64,000 nucleotides of DNA, from contig OX638329.1 in the NCBI GenBank assembly GCA_951812755.1, forward strand, positions 6,067,107 through 6,131,106, given 5' to 3'. Source of the DNA: an uncultured Latescibacterota bacterium. GTDB taxonomy: Bacteria; Latescibacterota; UBA2968. Position 1 is the first letter of the stretch. Each line of letters starts with the position of its first letter. Position numbers and translations under genes: made by a program. This document shows positions 27,779 to 36,231 of this stretch, piece after piece. Below the pieces are notes generated by a model that saw nothing but the letters and a program-made list of their open reading frames with translations, ran no database searches and was not told where the DNA came from.

Positions 27779-28825
27779 TCATCCTCTGTACAACCTTCCC
27801 AAAACCTTCTGAGCCACGTCCATATTGAACTGATGCCCCCCGTCGAACCGATCCACAAACAGATCCTCTATAGCACCTGCAGCCCGGTACGCCTTCCGAA
27901 TCCGCGCCAGACCGCGCTCTGCCCAATCGTGTGGGATAAGCCGGTCCTGCGTCCCAATTTCAATAACCATAGGCCGGGGCGCGATCAAAGAGAAAATCTC
28001 CGGCGTATCGCCGTAGCGGAGCAGACCGGGAATCAACTGCGCGCCGCACTGACTCAGAGCCTGATAGCGTTCCTGATACAAATTCATACACCCGGACGGA
28101 ACCGCGATCTTAATCCGGGAATCAAATGCCGAAATCATCATCGTCATCCGCCCCCCCAGCGACAGCCCCGCGCATCCCAGCCGGTCCCCATCGACAAAAT
28201 CGAGCCCCTGTAAAACATCCAGAGCAGCCTCCAGATCGCAGAGATGGAGCGCCACCACAGTAGTACCCAGCAAAGTGGCACACATATAATTCCGGGGACA
28301 AAAATCAGTCCGGGGACCGGGATAGCCGGGTCTGCGCTCTCCAAACCCCCGAAGATCCGGAGCGAGAACCACATAGCCCTGTTCTGCAAACCCGTGCCCG
28401 AAATCGTAACTACACTTATCGATCTCAGCCTGTCGTTCGGGCGTATCATTAAGCCCCACCACGCTATCCTTCCCAAAATGCCCGTGCCCGTGGATACAGA
28501 GAAGACCCGGCACTTTTTCTCCCTGCGCCAGACCCTTTGGCATTAGGAGATAAGCTGGCACAAAAACCCCGGACTCCGTCTGGTAAGAAATCCGCCTGCG
28601 CACGTACACACCACAATCGATCTCCGCCTCAAACTCAAGACAAAGCGCAGCCCGTTCGGGCCGCGGGCCAATCAGCCCGGTCAGCACATCTCGAAACTCC
28701 TCCTGCCAGGCGCAAAAATCCTCCTGAGTCGCACCCTCAAACAGAAGAGACGGCTGCGCCTGATCGATCAAACGAGAAAGATCGTCTTCAAAAGATACAG
28801 GTCGCAAAAAATCCTCCTTTTCCAT
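27779..28825 (-). CDS. Alpha/beta hydrolase, acetyl-xylan-esterase or dienelactone-hydrolase-like
   Basis: A 348-residue protein. The ATG at 28825 follows the upstream stop by 2 nt and is preferred to a start at 28882 inside that gene. The IHGHGHFGKD oxyanion region (about 111-120), nucleophile G-L-S222-L-G-G, Asp in IGTQDRLI and His in GGHQF form a complete triad. This fits the large esterases annotated as abhydrolase_7 or acetyl xylan esterase in Poribacteria and Latescibacteria. No signal peptide, so cytoplasmic. Cotranscribed with the preceding unknown protein. Confidence 0.8.
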   Translation of the reverse strand: MEKEDFLRPVSFEDDLSRLIDQAQPSLLFEGATQEDFCAWQEEFRDVLTGLIGPRPERAALCLEFEAEIDCGVYVRRRISYQTESGVFVPAYLLMPKGLAQGEKVPGLLCIHGHGHFGKDSVVGLNDTPERQAEIDKCSYDFGHGFAEQGYVVLAPDLRGFGERRPGYPGPRTDFCPRNYMCATLLGTTVVALHLCDLEAALDVLQGLDFVDGDRLGCAGLSLGGRMTMMISAFDSRIKIAVPSGCMNLYQERYQALSQCGAQLIPGLLRYGDTPEIFSLIAPRPMVIEIGTQDRLIPHDWAERGLARIRKAYRAAGAIEDLFVDRFDGGHQFNMDVAQKVLGRLYRG

Positions 28826-28827
28826 GC

Positions 28828-29724
28828 TCAATCGCGCGCTCCCCGGATAGGATGAATCTCTCGAAACTTCTGGAACTCCCAATAGGCGTGGTCTGCCGCG
28901 TACCCGTTTGGAACCTCCTCTGTCTTATCCAGCCGCTTGTACGCCACACGCACATGGAGCACTTGCGGTTCATCTACGGGAAGCGCGTTCACCTGCCAGT
29001 TAAAATCCCACGCGGGACTACTCTGCCCCGGAACAATTGACCCGCCAGCACCCGAAGGGGAAAGATAGAACCGGAAACCCGGATAATCGTCCGCCATAAT
29101 CAAAAACATCATACTGCGAATAATGCCAAAATAAAAGGGATAATCAAAAGTATGTCCCGAATCCGAATGGCTGAAGTTCCGCTTCCCATCCAGGAATGCC
29201 GTAGCTGCATCCCGCCCCCAGGGTTCGCGTTCATCCACCGGCAGATCGGTCGGAAAAATCATCGCCCCCTGTCCGTGGATCGGATTGTAATAATAAGCCC
29301 ACAACCCCTTCTCGATAAAGTGGATACCACCATCCAGCGGAGAGTTGACATAGCAACACCAGCCAAAAGAATAGTCTTCCTGCAACCTGTGACCCTTTCG
29401 AGCCGTGGCAGTCATCTCATAGTCGATATAGTGGGGTGAAACCAGTCGATAGACCCCCCGCGTCTCCACAAAATTATTGGCCTCTGACGCCTCCTTAAAC
29501 AATTCCACCGCGGTCTCATCTACCCGCCGCACCGCGGGCCGTTTTCCCCGATGGTGGCCGAAAAGCAACACCCCGTTTCCCCGCGACACAGCGGTATGAC
29601 CGTCTTTGATCGAAGTCAAAAACCAGACCCCGCTGTGCTGATCCTGACCAGCGCCGTGATCGGTATCGTCTCCAATAATAGCGCGCAATTCGCCAGCAGA
29701 GATAAAATAACATGGCTCAGACAT
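28828..29724 (-). CDS. Conserved protein of unknown function, beta-rich, upstream of the esterase
   Basis: A 298-residue protein starting at an ATG behind AAGGAGA. I do not recognise a named family with certainty. It is rich in Trp, Tyr, His and short beta-type segments (HSGVWFLTSI, DYEMTATARKGHRL, GIHFIEKGLW), like the sugar-binding or mutarotase-like folds often encoded beside carbohydrate esterases. No signal peptide. It forms a tight pair with the esterase gene. Its ribosome site directly abuts the MITE-like element at 29739, so its transcription probably begins within or beyond that element. Confidence 0.5.
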   Translation of the reverse strand: MSEPCYFISAGELRAIIGDDTDHGAGQDQHSGVWFLTSIKDGHTAVSRGNGVLLFGHHRGKRPAVRRVDETAVELFKEASEANNFVETRGVYRLVSPHYIDYEMTATARKGHRLQEDYSFGWCCYVNSPLDGGIHFIEKGLWAYYYNPIHGQGAMIFPTDLPVDEREPWGRDAATAFLDGKRNFSHSDSGHTFDYPFYFGIIRSMMFLIMADDYPGFRFYLSPSGAGGSIVPGQSSPAWDFNWQVNALPVDEPQVLHVRVAYKRLDKTEEVPNGYAADHAYWEFQKFREIHPIRGARD

Positions 29725-29738
29725 AGGTATTTCTCCTT

Positions 29739-30017
29739 AGAAGCTGTTTTAAAATTAATACCTGATGTTACGGATGTCCGGCGTTTTGTCATGCTGAGCG
29801 TAGCCGAAGCATCTTTTCCACCTATTTTAGTATTAGATGAACTGGCCTGAGGATGGTGTACAACGAGCCGCTTTTCAGGCTCGTTCACCGGCCAGTTGTA
29901 CCCCGCTCCTTCGACTTCGCTGCGCGGAGTTTATCTTGAGCGAAGCCGAAAGGCTCAGAATGACAGGGCAATAGCGCATCGCCGAGAAGGGGCAAAATGA
30001 GTTTTAAAACAGTCTCT
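29739..30017 (-). mobile_element. MITE-like element, copy 2 (279 bp), inverted orientation, upstream of the 29724 gene
   Basis: Same ends as copy 1 but turned round, and longer because of about 90 extra internal bases containing their own hairpin (AACGAGCC...GGCTCGTT). Flanks are TGAG and TAAG on the minus strand, an imperfect duplication. The TAAG is the first part of the TAAGGAGA ribosome site of the downstream gene. Confidence 0.75.
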
Positions 30018-30066
30018 CAGATTTGATACTCACAGTAAAGTCGTATCTCAGACTCGTTTAAGAAAA

Positions 30067-31053
30067 TCACATCTGCTCTTCCAGCCGACGCTTATCTTCA
30101 ATGCGTACATTCAGTTTTTTGATAGCATTTCGATATTTTGCTTCAGACTTTCTGGCATAGGCTTCTTCTAATGCAGTTCGCGCTTGGTCGAACTGATCCG
30201 TGTACATATAGCTCAGACCAAGATTGTAATATGCCTTATGGGCTAAAGGGGAATTGGGATAGGTTTCGGTTACCCTTTGAAAGATGTCAAGCGCAGCATC
30301 CCAATTGCCCAGCTTGATCATTCTAAAGCCATGTTCCAATTCTGGCATTTCTTTGTCGGTTTCAAATGAGACATACACACGCTCGGTATAAGGCACAATC
30401 ATCCGCATGAAAGAGCGAATAATTTGCGTTCGGCATACCTCAAAAAGGCGCGAGCGATCAATACGGGACGGCTTTGAATTCTTCCTTGATTCCTTTGCGC
30501 TCTCAGATTTGTCAAACTTCCTGGTTGCCAAAATTTTTGATGTGCTCAAATCCACAATACGCAGGCTGACACTTACCTTCGCGGTCCCTTTGCGGTAGTA
30601 TGTTCGCGTGGTATCGACTTTACCCGTCTTTTTATCTTTTTTTTCAGCATCTTTGTGGGTTAAATCCTCGCTGTAGTTGTATTCTGAAATAGTGCCAGAG
30701 ATGAGGGCGATGTTTCCGGTAAAATTGTTCTGGCTAAAACCCATCTTCAGGCTCTCGTGATCGAGTACTTCAAATCGTTCAGATTCAAAGAGGACCTGTG
30801 TCAATTCAGAGGAGAATTTATGGCTCCCTGAGTCTTTGGTTTCCCCACCTCCTACAACCTGGACAAGGTCGCTGAGTGCCGATAAGATTCCGCTTCCCGA
30901 ACCTTTAATTTCTCCAACCGCAATCTTGTCAAAATCTTTTAGATTAACTTCAGCTGGCTGTGTTACCGTAACATAGAGTCCTGTACTGCCACAACCCATA
31001 AACAGGCCCGAGATCAACAAGAGGGTGAGATTGAACAAATGTATTTTTTTCAT
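30067..31053 (-). CDS. Outer-membrane-type lipoprotein with CsgG-like and TPR segments
   Basis: A 328-residue protein. The signal peptide ends in a lipobox (LFMG-C21). Residues 35-200 form an alpha/beta region resembling CsgG or FlgO-type lipoproteins (KIAVGEIKGSG, VLDHESLKMGF, LRIVDLSTSKILATRKF). Two to three TPR-like repeats follow (about 225-310: LGNWDAALDIFQRVTETYPNSPLAHKAYYNLGLSYMYTDQFDQA). Probably periplasmic-facing and involved in envelope assembly; no partner gene is near. It lies between two repeat or terminator regions and appears monocistronic. Confidence 0.65.
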   Translation of the reverse strand: MKKIHLFNLTLLLISGLFMGCGSTGLYVTVTQPAEVNLKDFDKIAVGEIKGSGSGILSALSDLVQVVGGGETKDSGSHKFSSELTQVLFESERFEVLDHESLKMGFSQNNFTGNIALISGTISEYNYSEDLTHKDAEKKDKKTGKVDTTRTYYRKGTAKVSVSLRIVDLSTSKILATRKFDKSESAKESRKNSKPSRIDRSRLFEVCRTQIIRSFMRMIVPYTERVYVSFETDKEMPELEHGFRMIKLGNWDAALDIFQRVTETYPNSPLAHKAYYNLGLSYMYTDQFDQARTALEEAYARKSEAKYRNAIKKLNVRIEDKRRLEEQM

Positions 31054-31103
31054 AACGAACCTCTATATGTCTGGATACATTCTTGCACTGCTCAGTATAA
31101 AAT

Positions 31104-31140
31104 AAGAAGGTTCTTCCAGCAAGCCTGAAAGAACCTTCTT
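31104..31140 (-). terminator. Terminator of the ABC importer operon
   Basis: A perfect 12-bp stem AAGAAGGTTCTT/AAGAACCTTCTT with a 13-nt loop and, on the minus strand, a following ATTTTAT tract. It lies 110 nt beyond the last ABC gene and just upstream of the lipoprotein gene. Confidence 0.75.
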
Positions 31141-31249
31141 TAAATCTTCAATATAATGAGCCATGGGGCGGATTTCGAGATCTACCTCCAAATTGCGTTT
31201 TTTGAAATATACCTATTTATGGTATCCTTTAATCAGGACCTACGGGTTT

Positions 31250-32302
31250 TCATCCCTGTTCATCGGTGGTTCTCCACACCAAAACGCGGTCCGGATCAAT
31301 AGACGGGTATATTTCATCTCCGACGCGCCACTGTTGCTCACCAGAAGTCAAAATCTGGATGGGTTGACCCGCCCAGTTGGCGAGCAAGATGGTCGATGCG
31401 CCGAGGTCTTCGATGACTTCGATGGTCGCGGAAATTTCGCCTCCCTGGGGAGAAATATCTTCCCCGCGGATACCGAGGGTCGCGTTTGAAGGGACGTTGT
31501 GGTCTGCGGCCATGATGGCATGGTTTGAGGCTGTGAACCATTGGTTTTGCCGCTTTTGGACGTCTATTGTATTGATGGGGGGATAGCCGAGTTGACGGGC
31601 GACGGTCGGAGAATTGGGCTGTTGGTAGATTTCTTCGGGGGAACCGATTTGCAGGATTTTTCCTTCGGATAATACGGCGATTCGGTCGCCCATTGAGAGG
31701 GCTTCAACCCGGTCGTGGGTAACGTAAATCATGGGTGTGCGCAGGTTCCGCTGGAGGCGGATGAGTTCGACGCGCAATACTTCGCGCAATTTTGCATCCA
31801 GGTTGGTGAGGGGTTCGTCCAGGAGAAAGAGTTGGGGTTGGCGCACGATGGCGCGTCCGATTGCAACGCGCTGCATTTCGCCGCCGGATAAATGCGTGGC
31901 GGGTCGGTGTAGGAGCGGGGTTATGCGAAGCAGGTCGGCGGTGTGAGAGATTCTGTTTGCTATGTCTGTTTTGGAGAGGTTGCGCCCGGGTGCTTGTAGT
32001 GGAAATTCGAGGTTCTGGCGCACGGTTTTGTTGGGATAGAGTGAGAAGTTCTGAAAGACGAGGGCGACATCGCGTTCTGCAGGTAGCTGATGGGTTATGT
32101 CTGTGCCATTGACGGTTATACGCCCGGTATCCGCTGCTTCGAGGCCCGCGATGATGCGCAAGAGCGTTGTTTTGCCCGCACCTGTTGGTCCCAGGATGAC
32201 GAGGAGTTCTTCGGCGTAGAGAGATAGTGAGATCTCCGAGAGTGCCTGTGTCTCGCCATAATTTTTGGACAGGTTATCGATTTTGAGAAATGGGTTGTTC
32301 AT
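31250..32302 (-). CDS. ABC sugar importer ATPase, MalK/UgpC type (second)
   Basis: A 350-residue protein with Walker A GPTGAGKT (about 38-45), signature LSGGE (about 140), Walker B LFLLDEP, switch His (VTHD) and a C-terminal OB-fold-like region (GIRGEDI) as in MalK-type ATPases. It starts in a 4-nt ATGA overlap with the first ATPase gene. Two different ATPases, two permeases and no binding protein form the operon, matching the arrangement seen for glycerol-3-phosphate or polyol importers with paired ATPases. Confidence 0.9.
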   Translation of the reverse strand: MNNPFLKIDNLSKNYGETQALSEISLSLYAEELLVILGPTGAGKTTLLRIIAGLEAADTGRITVNGTDITHQLPAERDVALVFQNFSLYPNKTVRQNLEFPLQAPGRNLSKTDIANRISHTADLLRITPLLHRPATHLSGGEMQRVAIGRAIVRQPQLFLLDEPLTNLDAKLREVLRVELIRLQRNLRTPMIYVTHDRVEALSMGDRIAVLSEGKILQIGSPEEIYQQPNSPTVARQLGYPPINTIDVQKRQNQWFTASNHAIMAADHNVPSNATLGIRGEDISPQGGEISATIEVIEDLGASTILLANWAGQPIQILTSGEQQWRVGDEIYPSIDPDRVLVWRTTDEQG

Positions 32303-33417
32303 GCGAGGGCTGTTCCCGTATCTGGATCGAACAGGCGAATATGTGTCTCATTCAGGTGCAGGTGGATTTTTTCTCCGATGGCAAAGCGGTCCGTTGAACG
32401 CATGACCAGTTCGCCTATTGGCGTATCTATATGTACGTAACCGTGACTACCCTGGTATTCGCTGAGGATGACGTCGCCCGGGATGCCGCGATTGGCGGGG
32501 CGGATAAATTCCGGGCGCATGCCCAGCACAACCTGTTTGGAGGCCATGCTTGATTGTGTCTTCGTGTCTTCGTGTCTTTGTGTGAGAACACTCCGCATGG
32601 GCGCGATGTTCGCGTGGATGGGGATGTGAATGTCTGAATCCGGACGGGTAAAAGTTAGACTGTCCCCGTGTTGCACAAGTTGTCCGTTTAATAGATTCAT
32701 GCCCGGGCTGCCGACAAAATTTGCGACAAAGAGATCCGCGGGATGATTGTAGATTTCTGATGGGGACCCGATTTGTCTGATTTTGCCGCCGTCCATGACC
32801 ACAATGCGATCTGCCAGGCTCATGGCTTCTTCCTGGTCGTGTGTGACGTAAATAGCGGTTATGGAAAGTGATAGTTGTTGACGGCGTATAAATGCTCTGA
32901 GTTCCAACCGATGTTCTGCGTCGAGTGTGCCCAGGGGTTCATCCATGAGATAGATATCCGGGGTGCGTACCATTGCCCGCGCGAGAGAGACGCGCTGTTG
33001 ATCGCCGCCTGAAAGTTGTCTGGGATACTGGTCGAGCAATGCCTCTACGCCCAGAGCGCGTGCAACGCGATTGAGCGCCGCTTCGATATCTGCGGGGGAT
33101 GTGCCGATGTTCTCAAGGGGAAACGCGATGTTTTTTTGGACGGTCATGTGCGGGTAGAGCGCGTAAAACTGAAAGACAAATCCTATGTCGCGCTGAGATG
33201 GCGGCAGGTGCGTGACGTTCTGATTGTCGAGTGTGATCTGTCCGCCGGTTGGATCCTCCAGCCCCGCGATCATCCGCAATGTGGTTGTTTTTCCACATCC
33301 CGAGGGACCCAAGAGGACGATAAATTCCCCTTTGTCAACTTGCAGGTCAATACCCCTGACTGCCCGCGTGCCATCGGGATAGGTTTTCTGGAGATTTTGA
33401 AGTTCGAGAAATGGCAT
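32299..33417 (-). CDS. ABC sugar importer ATPase, MalK/UgpC type (first), with repeat-derived insert
   Basis: A 372-residue protein with Walker A GPSGCGKT (about 37-44), Q-loop, signature LSGGDQQR, Walker B IYLMDEP and H-loop VTHDQEE, then a TOBE-type C-terminal part. Between the OB strands the reading frame carries the unusual stretch VLTQRHEDTKTQSSMA encoded by an 8-nt-period repeat (32554-32585); it lies in a loop before VLGMRPEFI, so the enzyme could tolerate it. It begins 3 nt after the permease stop. Confidence 0.9.
   Translation of the reverse strand: MPFLELQNLQKTYPDGTRAVRGIDLQVDKGEFIVLLGPSGCGKTTTLRMIAGLEDPTGGQITLDNQNVTHLPPSQRDIGFVFQFYALYPHMTVQKNIAFPLENIGTSPADIEAALNRVARALGVEALLDQYPRQLSGGDQQRVSLARAMVRTPDIYLMDEPLGTLDAEHRLELRAFIRRQQLSLSITAIYVTHDQEEAMSLADRIVVMDGGKIRQIGSPSEIYNHPADLFVANFVGSPGMNLLNGQLVQHGDSLTFTRPDSDIHIPIHANIAPMRSVLTQRHEDTKTQSSMASKQVVLGMRPEFIRPANRGIPGDVILSEYQGSHGYVHIDTPIGELVMRSTDRFAIGEKIHLHLNETHIRLFDPDTGTALA
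32554..32585 (-). repeat. 8-nt-period repeat inside an ABC ATPase gene
   Basis: On the minus strand four units ACACAAAG, ACACGAAG, ACACGAAG, ACACAATC preceded by TC, matching the intergenic repeat at 18719-18751. The frame stays open across it. Confidence 0.8.
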
Positions 33418-33420
33418 GGG

Positions 33421-34284
33421 TCACTGTTTAATCGTTCCAAATGTCACACCCCGCAGCAGATGGTTGCGGACGAGTACTGTGAAGACCGCAATTGGCACGA
33501 CAAAGATGAGAACGCCCGCAGCAATTTGCGGCCAGGGTATGCCCTGAATATTGCCCTGAAGCCCGGCAAAATACACGGGTACGGTTACGGCTTCGGCGTT
33601 GTTGAGCGCGAGCGCGAAACCGTATTCATTCCAGGCGGATATGAGACAGAAAACAGCAGTTACTGCCATGCCGGTTGCAGAGTGGGGCAAGATGATTTTG
33701 TAAAATGCTTGAAGTGGGCTATATCCATCAACGAGGGCGGCTTCTTCATACGCCCGGGGTATTTCGTCTATGAATCCCTTCATCAGCCAGACCGCGAGCG
33801 AGAGATTAAATGCCGTGTAGAGGAGGATGAGGCCCAGGTGTGTATTGGGCAGGTTAAAGACGCGGTACATCATCAATACGGGAACTACGACGGCAAGCGG
33901 GGGCAGGAAGCGGGTCGAAAGGATGAAGAATAGCCAGTCTCGGGCGCCTGCAATGCGAAATCGGCTAAATCCATACGCGCAGCCCGTTCCGAGGACGACA
34001 GATGTCAGGGTGCTGAGCAGGCCGATGATGACGCTGTTGAGGAGGTAGTGAAAAAATGCGTGTGCTTTGCCCGTATGTGGTGTTGCCAGTTTGCGATAGG
34101 CGTCCAATGTGACCGAAAAACTCAGGTCTCCGGGGGCGAGGTTCTCAGCGGTGGTTGGAATGAGAGAGGCTGTGGAACTGATCGCTGCTTCCTGGGTTTT
34201 CAGGGAGGTGAGAAGTAGCCAGCACAGGGGCAGTGTGGCGAGAAAAAAATACGGGATGATAACGAGCCATCTCGAGTATTTCAC
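33421..34284 (-). CDS. ABC sugar importer permease, MalG type
   Basis: A 287-residue protein with six transmembrane segments and the ATPase-contact loop EAALVDGYSPLQAFYKIILP. The start overlaps the MalF-type permease stop by 4 nt. It forms the inner-membrane channel with the 34281 product. Confidence 0.9.
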   Translation of the reverse strand: MKYSRWLVIIPYFFLATLPLCWLLLTSLKTQEAAISSTASLIPTTAENLAPGDLSFSVTLDAYRKLATPHTGKAHAFFHYLLNSVIIGLLSTLTSVVLGTGCAYGFSRFRIAGARDWLFFILSTRFLPPLAVVVPVLMMYRVFNLPNTHLGLILLYTAFNLSLAVWLMKGFIDEIPRAYEEAALVDGYSPLQAFYKIILPHSATGMAVTAVFCLISAWNEYGFALALNNAEAVTVPVYFAGLQGNIQGIPWPQIAAGVLIFVVPIAVFTVLVRNHLLRGVTFGTIKQ

Positions 34285-35165
34285 GCGCTTTCCCTCCCCT
34301 GTTTTGCCTGGATGCTGGCGATGTATCGGATAAATATACTTGCGAGCGCGATGACGATGAGAAGAATGACGATGCTATAAGAACTGCCCAGTCCAATTTT
34401 ATATCCGCGAAACATGACCTGGTAGAGCAGGGCACTCAATGTTTGGGTCGCGCGGTCATTGGGACCTGTAACAGCCATGACGAGGTCAAATTGCTTGAGG
34501 GCATCTGTGGTGCGCAGCAGGACTGCGAGAAAGAGGAGGGGTGAGCACAGGGGAAGGGTGATGCGCCGAAAGATGGTCCAACGGGATGCCCGATCAATGG
34601 CTGCGGCTTCGTAGAGGTGATTGGGGATGGCGTTGAGACCGGCGAGTGCGATGAGCATCATAAACGGCGTCCACATCCAGATGTCGATCATCAGGATGGA
34701 GAAAAGTTTCAAGTCGGGGTCGGTTAGCCATTGCGGTTGGAAGAGACCAAAGACAGATAGTGCTTGATTGACGACGCCGTAATGTCCATTGAGAATAAAG
34801 TTCCAGTACAGGCCCATAACTGCGGGGGATAACATCATGGGCACCAGGAGAATGGTGGTGATGACGGGTTTGCCCCAGAAGGGTTTTTGAAGGGCGAGTG
34901 CGAGGGCAAAGCCGAGAATGAGTTCAGTCGCAACTGCCAGAACTACGAATAGGCCGGTTGTGCGAAGGGCGGTGCTGTAGCGCGTGTCGTCAAAGATGAC
35001 GCCGTAGTTGCGCCCCCCTATGAGCTGTGTAGCACCGCCACTGAGTTCGGCATCGGTAAAGCTGAGGTAGATGTTGTAAAAGAGGGGAAAGATGTTGAAC
35101 GCGATCAGAAAGATCAGTGCGGGACCCACAAAGCCGTATTTCAAAACGCCGTCTTTCACGCGCAT
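34281..35165 (-). CDS. ABC sugar importer permease, MalF/UgpA type
   Basis: A 294-residue protein with six transmembrane segments and the loop EAAAIDRASRWTIFRRITLP. It starts 43 nt after the small protein gene and overlaps the next permease gene by 4 nt. The binding protein that should deliver substrate is not encoded in the operon. Confidence 0.9.
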   Translation of the reverse strand: MRVKDGVLKYGFVGPALIFLIAFNIFPLFYNIYLSFTDAELSGGATQLIGGRNYGVIFDDTRYSTALRTTGLFVVLAVATELILGFALALALQKPFWGKPVITTILLVPMMLSPAVMGLYWNFILNGHYGVVNQALSVFGLFQPQWLTDPDLKLFSILMIDIWMWTPFMMLIALAGLNAIPNHLYEAAAIDRASRWTIFRRITLPLCSPLLFLAVLLRTTDALKQFDLVMAVTGPNDRATQTLSALLYQVMFRGYKIGLGSSYSIVILLIVIALASIFIRYIASIQAKQGRESA

Positions 35166-35208
35166 TTCTCGAAGGGGGTGGAGGGATGGAAACCGCGATG
35201 GGCGCCGC

Positions 35209-35493
35209 TTACTGTTCCCGTTTTCTGCGAAGCGCCAATACTTGTTTAAATATTTCTGAAATATTTAAACCATTGCGGGAGTGCAATAGCATCTGCTCTT
35301 TTGACATGACCATCATGGTGTCTTCTTTTGGGTCGGGATAACGGCAAAAGCTCGATTTCACCGCTTCGCCCGTGATGCAGCAATGCTTTTCCACCGGGAT
35401 TTCTTGTTCGGTATCAAACTTACTGGTCGTAGGCTCCAGGTCTTTGTTCGCTTCTTCGTATTCGGTGAATATTTCTGAGATTTTGGCGGCCAT
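35209..35493 (-). CDS. Small Cys-containing protein heading the ABC operon
   Basis: A 94-residue acidic-to-basic protein starting at an ATG behind AGGAGA. It contains CC and C residues (EKHCCITGEAVKSSFCRYPDP) and a duplicated motif: KISEIFTEYEEA at the N-terminus and NISEIFKQVLAL near the C-terminus. I recognise no family. The 43-nt gap to the first permease gene suggests cotranscription. No signal peptide or membrane segment. A regulator or metal-binding accessory is conceivable but unproven. Confidence 0.55.
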   Translation of the reverse strand: MAAKISEIFTEYEEANKDLEPTTSKFDTEQEIPVEKHCCITGEAVKSSFCRYPDPKEDTMMVMSKEQMLLHSRNGLNISEIFKQVLALRRKREQ

Positions 35494-35686
35494 AATGCGA
35501 TCTCCTGTTGTGGTGAATCAGTTCTTTGTAGAGCGAGAAATAATATGCAAAAAGAGTCTATATGTAAAGAAAATAACACTAAAGAGCTTTTGTAGATTCA
35601 CCTTTAATGCGAATTACGAGTTAAAAGCACCCCTCATCCTGGACGCCTGCTTCAGACATGCAGGCGTGACGACAGGAATAGCCCCC

Positions 35687-35930
35687 GTCATTGCGGCAGG
35701 GTTTTAGCCGCAATCCAGTTTATTTTTTGTTTATTGTTAGACTAGTTCATCGCGGCAAAAGAGACTACCCATATCAATCTTACTTGCGATTGTCATTGCG
35801 GCAGGGTTTTAGCCGCAATCCAGTTTATTTTTTGTTTATTGTTAGACTAGTTCATCGCGGCAAAAGAGACTACCCATATCAATCTTACTTGCGATTGTCA
35901 TTGCGGCAGGGTTTTAGCCGCAATCCAGAA
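35687..35930 (+). repeat. 105-bp tandem repeat, two full units and a partial third
   Basis: Units start at 35687, 35792 and 35897, essentially identical, each beginning with the hairpin ATTGCGGC-9 nt-GCCGCAAT. The third unit stops after the hairpin and continues into unique DNA. The 105-nt period keeps a frame open, but that ORF looks like an artefact. Between the small ABC-operon gene (starts at 35493) and the element at 35998 no gene is visible; a short hairpin GCCTGC/GCAGGC lies at about 35646-35666. Confidence 0.9.
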
Positions 35931-35997
35931 GGTTTTGCTGTTCATGTCTATATGGGGCATGACTTACGCCGATGCACTAGAACACCCATGACTACTT

Positions 35998-36231
35998 AGA
36001 AGCTGTTTTAAAACTCATTTTGCCCCTTCCTCGGCTATGCGCTATTGCCCTGTCATGCTGAGCGGAGCGCAGCGGAGTCGAAGGAGCGGGGTATGAAGGC
36101 GAGTAAATCGAGCATGACTGCGTAGCAGTTCATCTCTTACCAACTCAGGTGGAAAAGATGCTTCGGCTCCGCTCAGCATGACAAAACGCCGGACATGCGT
36201 AACATCAGGTATTAATTTTAAAACAGCTTCT
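35998..36231 (+). mobile_element. MITE-like element, copy 3 (234 bp), forming the 3' end of a membrane-protein gene
   Basis: Both ends are the perfect inverted repeat AGAAGCTGTTTTAAAA/TTTTAAAACAGCTTCT. The internal inverted repeat TGTCATGCTGAGCG/CGCTCAGCATGACA lies at 36051-36064 and 36170-36183. No clear target duplication. No transposase. Confidence 0.8.

Noticed and set aside
29551-29850. Plus-strand frame reading into element copy 2
   Set aside because: Antisense to the unknown gene at 28828; open only because the element frame is open.
30067-31053. CsgG proper
   Set aside because: Only the general alpha/beta pattern and lipobox match, and it has added TPRs; left as CsgG-like.
35687-35930. 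CRISPR array
   Set aside because: The units are identical over their full 105 bp including the spacer, and there are only two and a part.
35691-35999. Frame encoding a repeated 35-residue peptide
   Set aside because: Arises from the 105-bp tandem repeat, no ribosome site, translation includes the hairpin.
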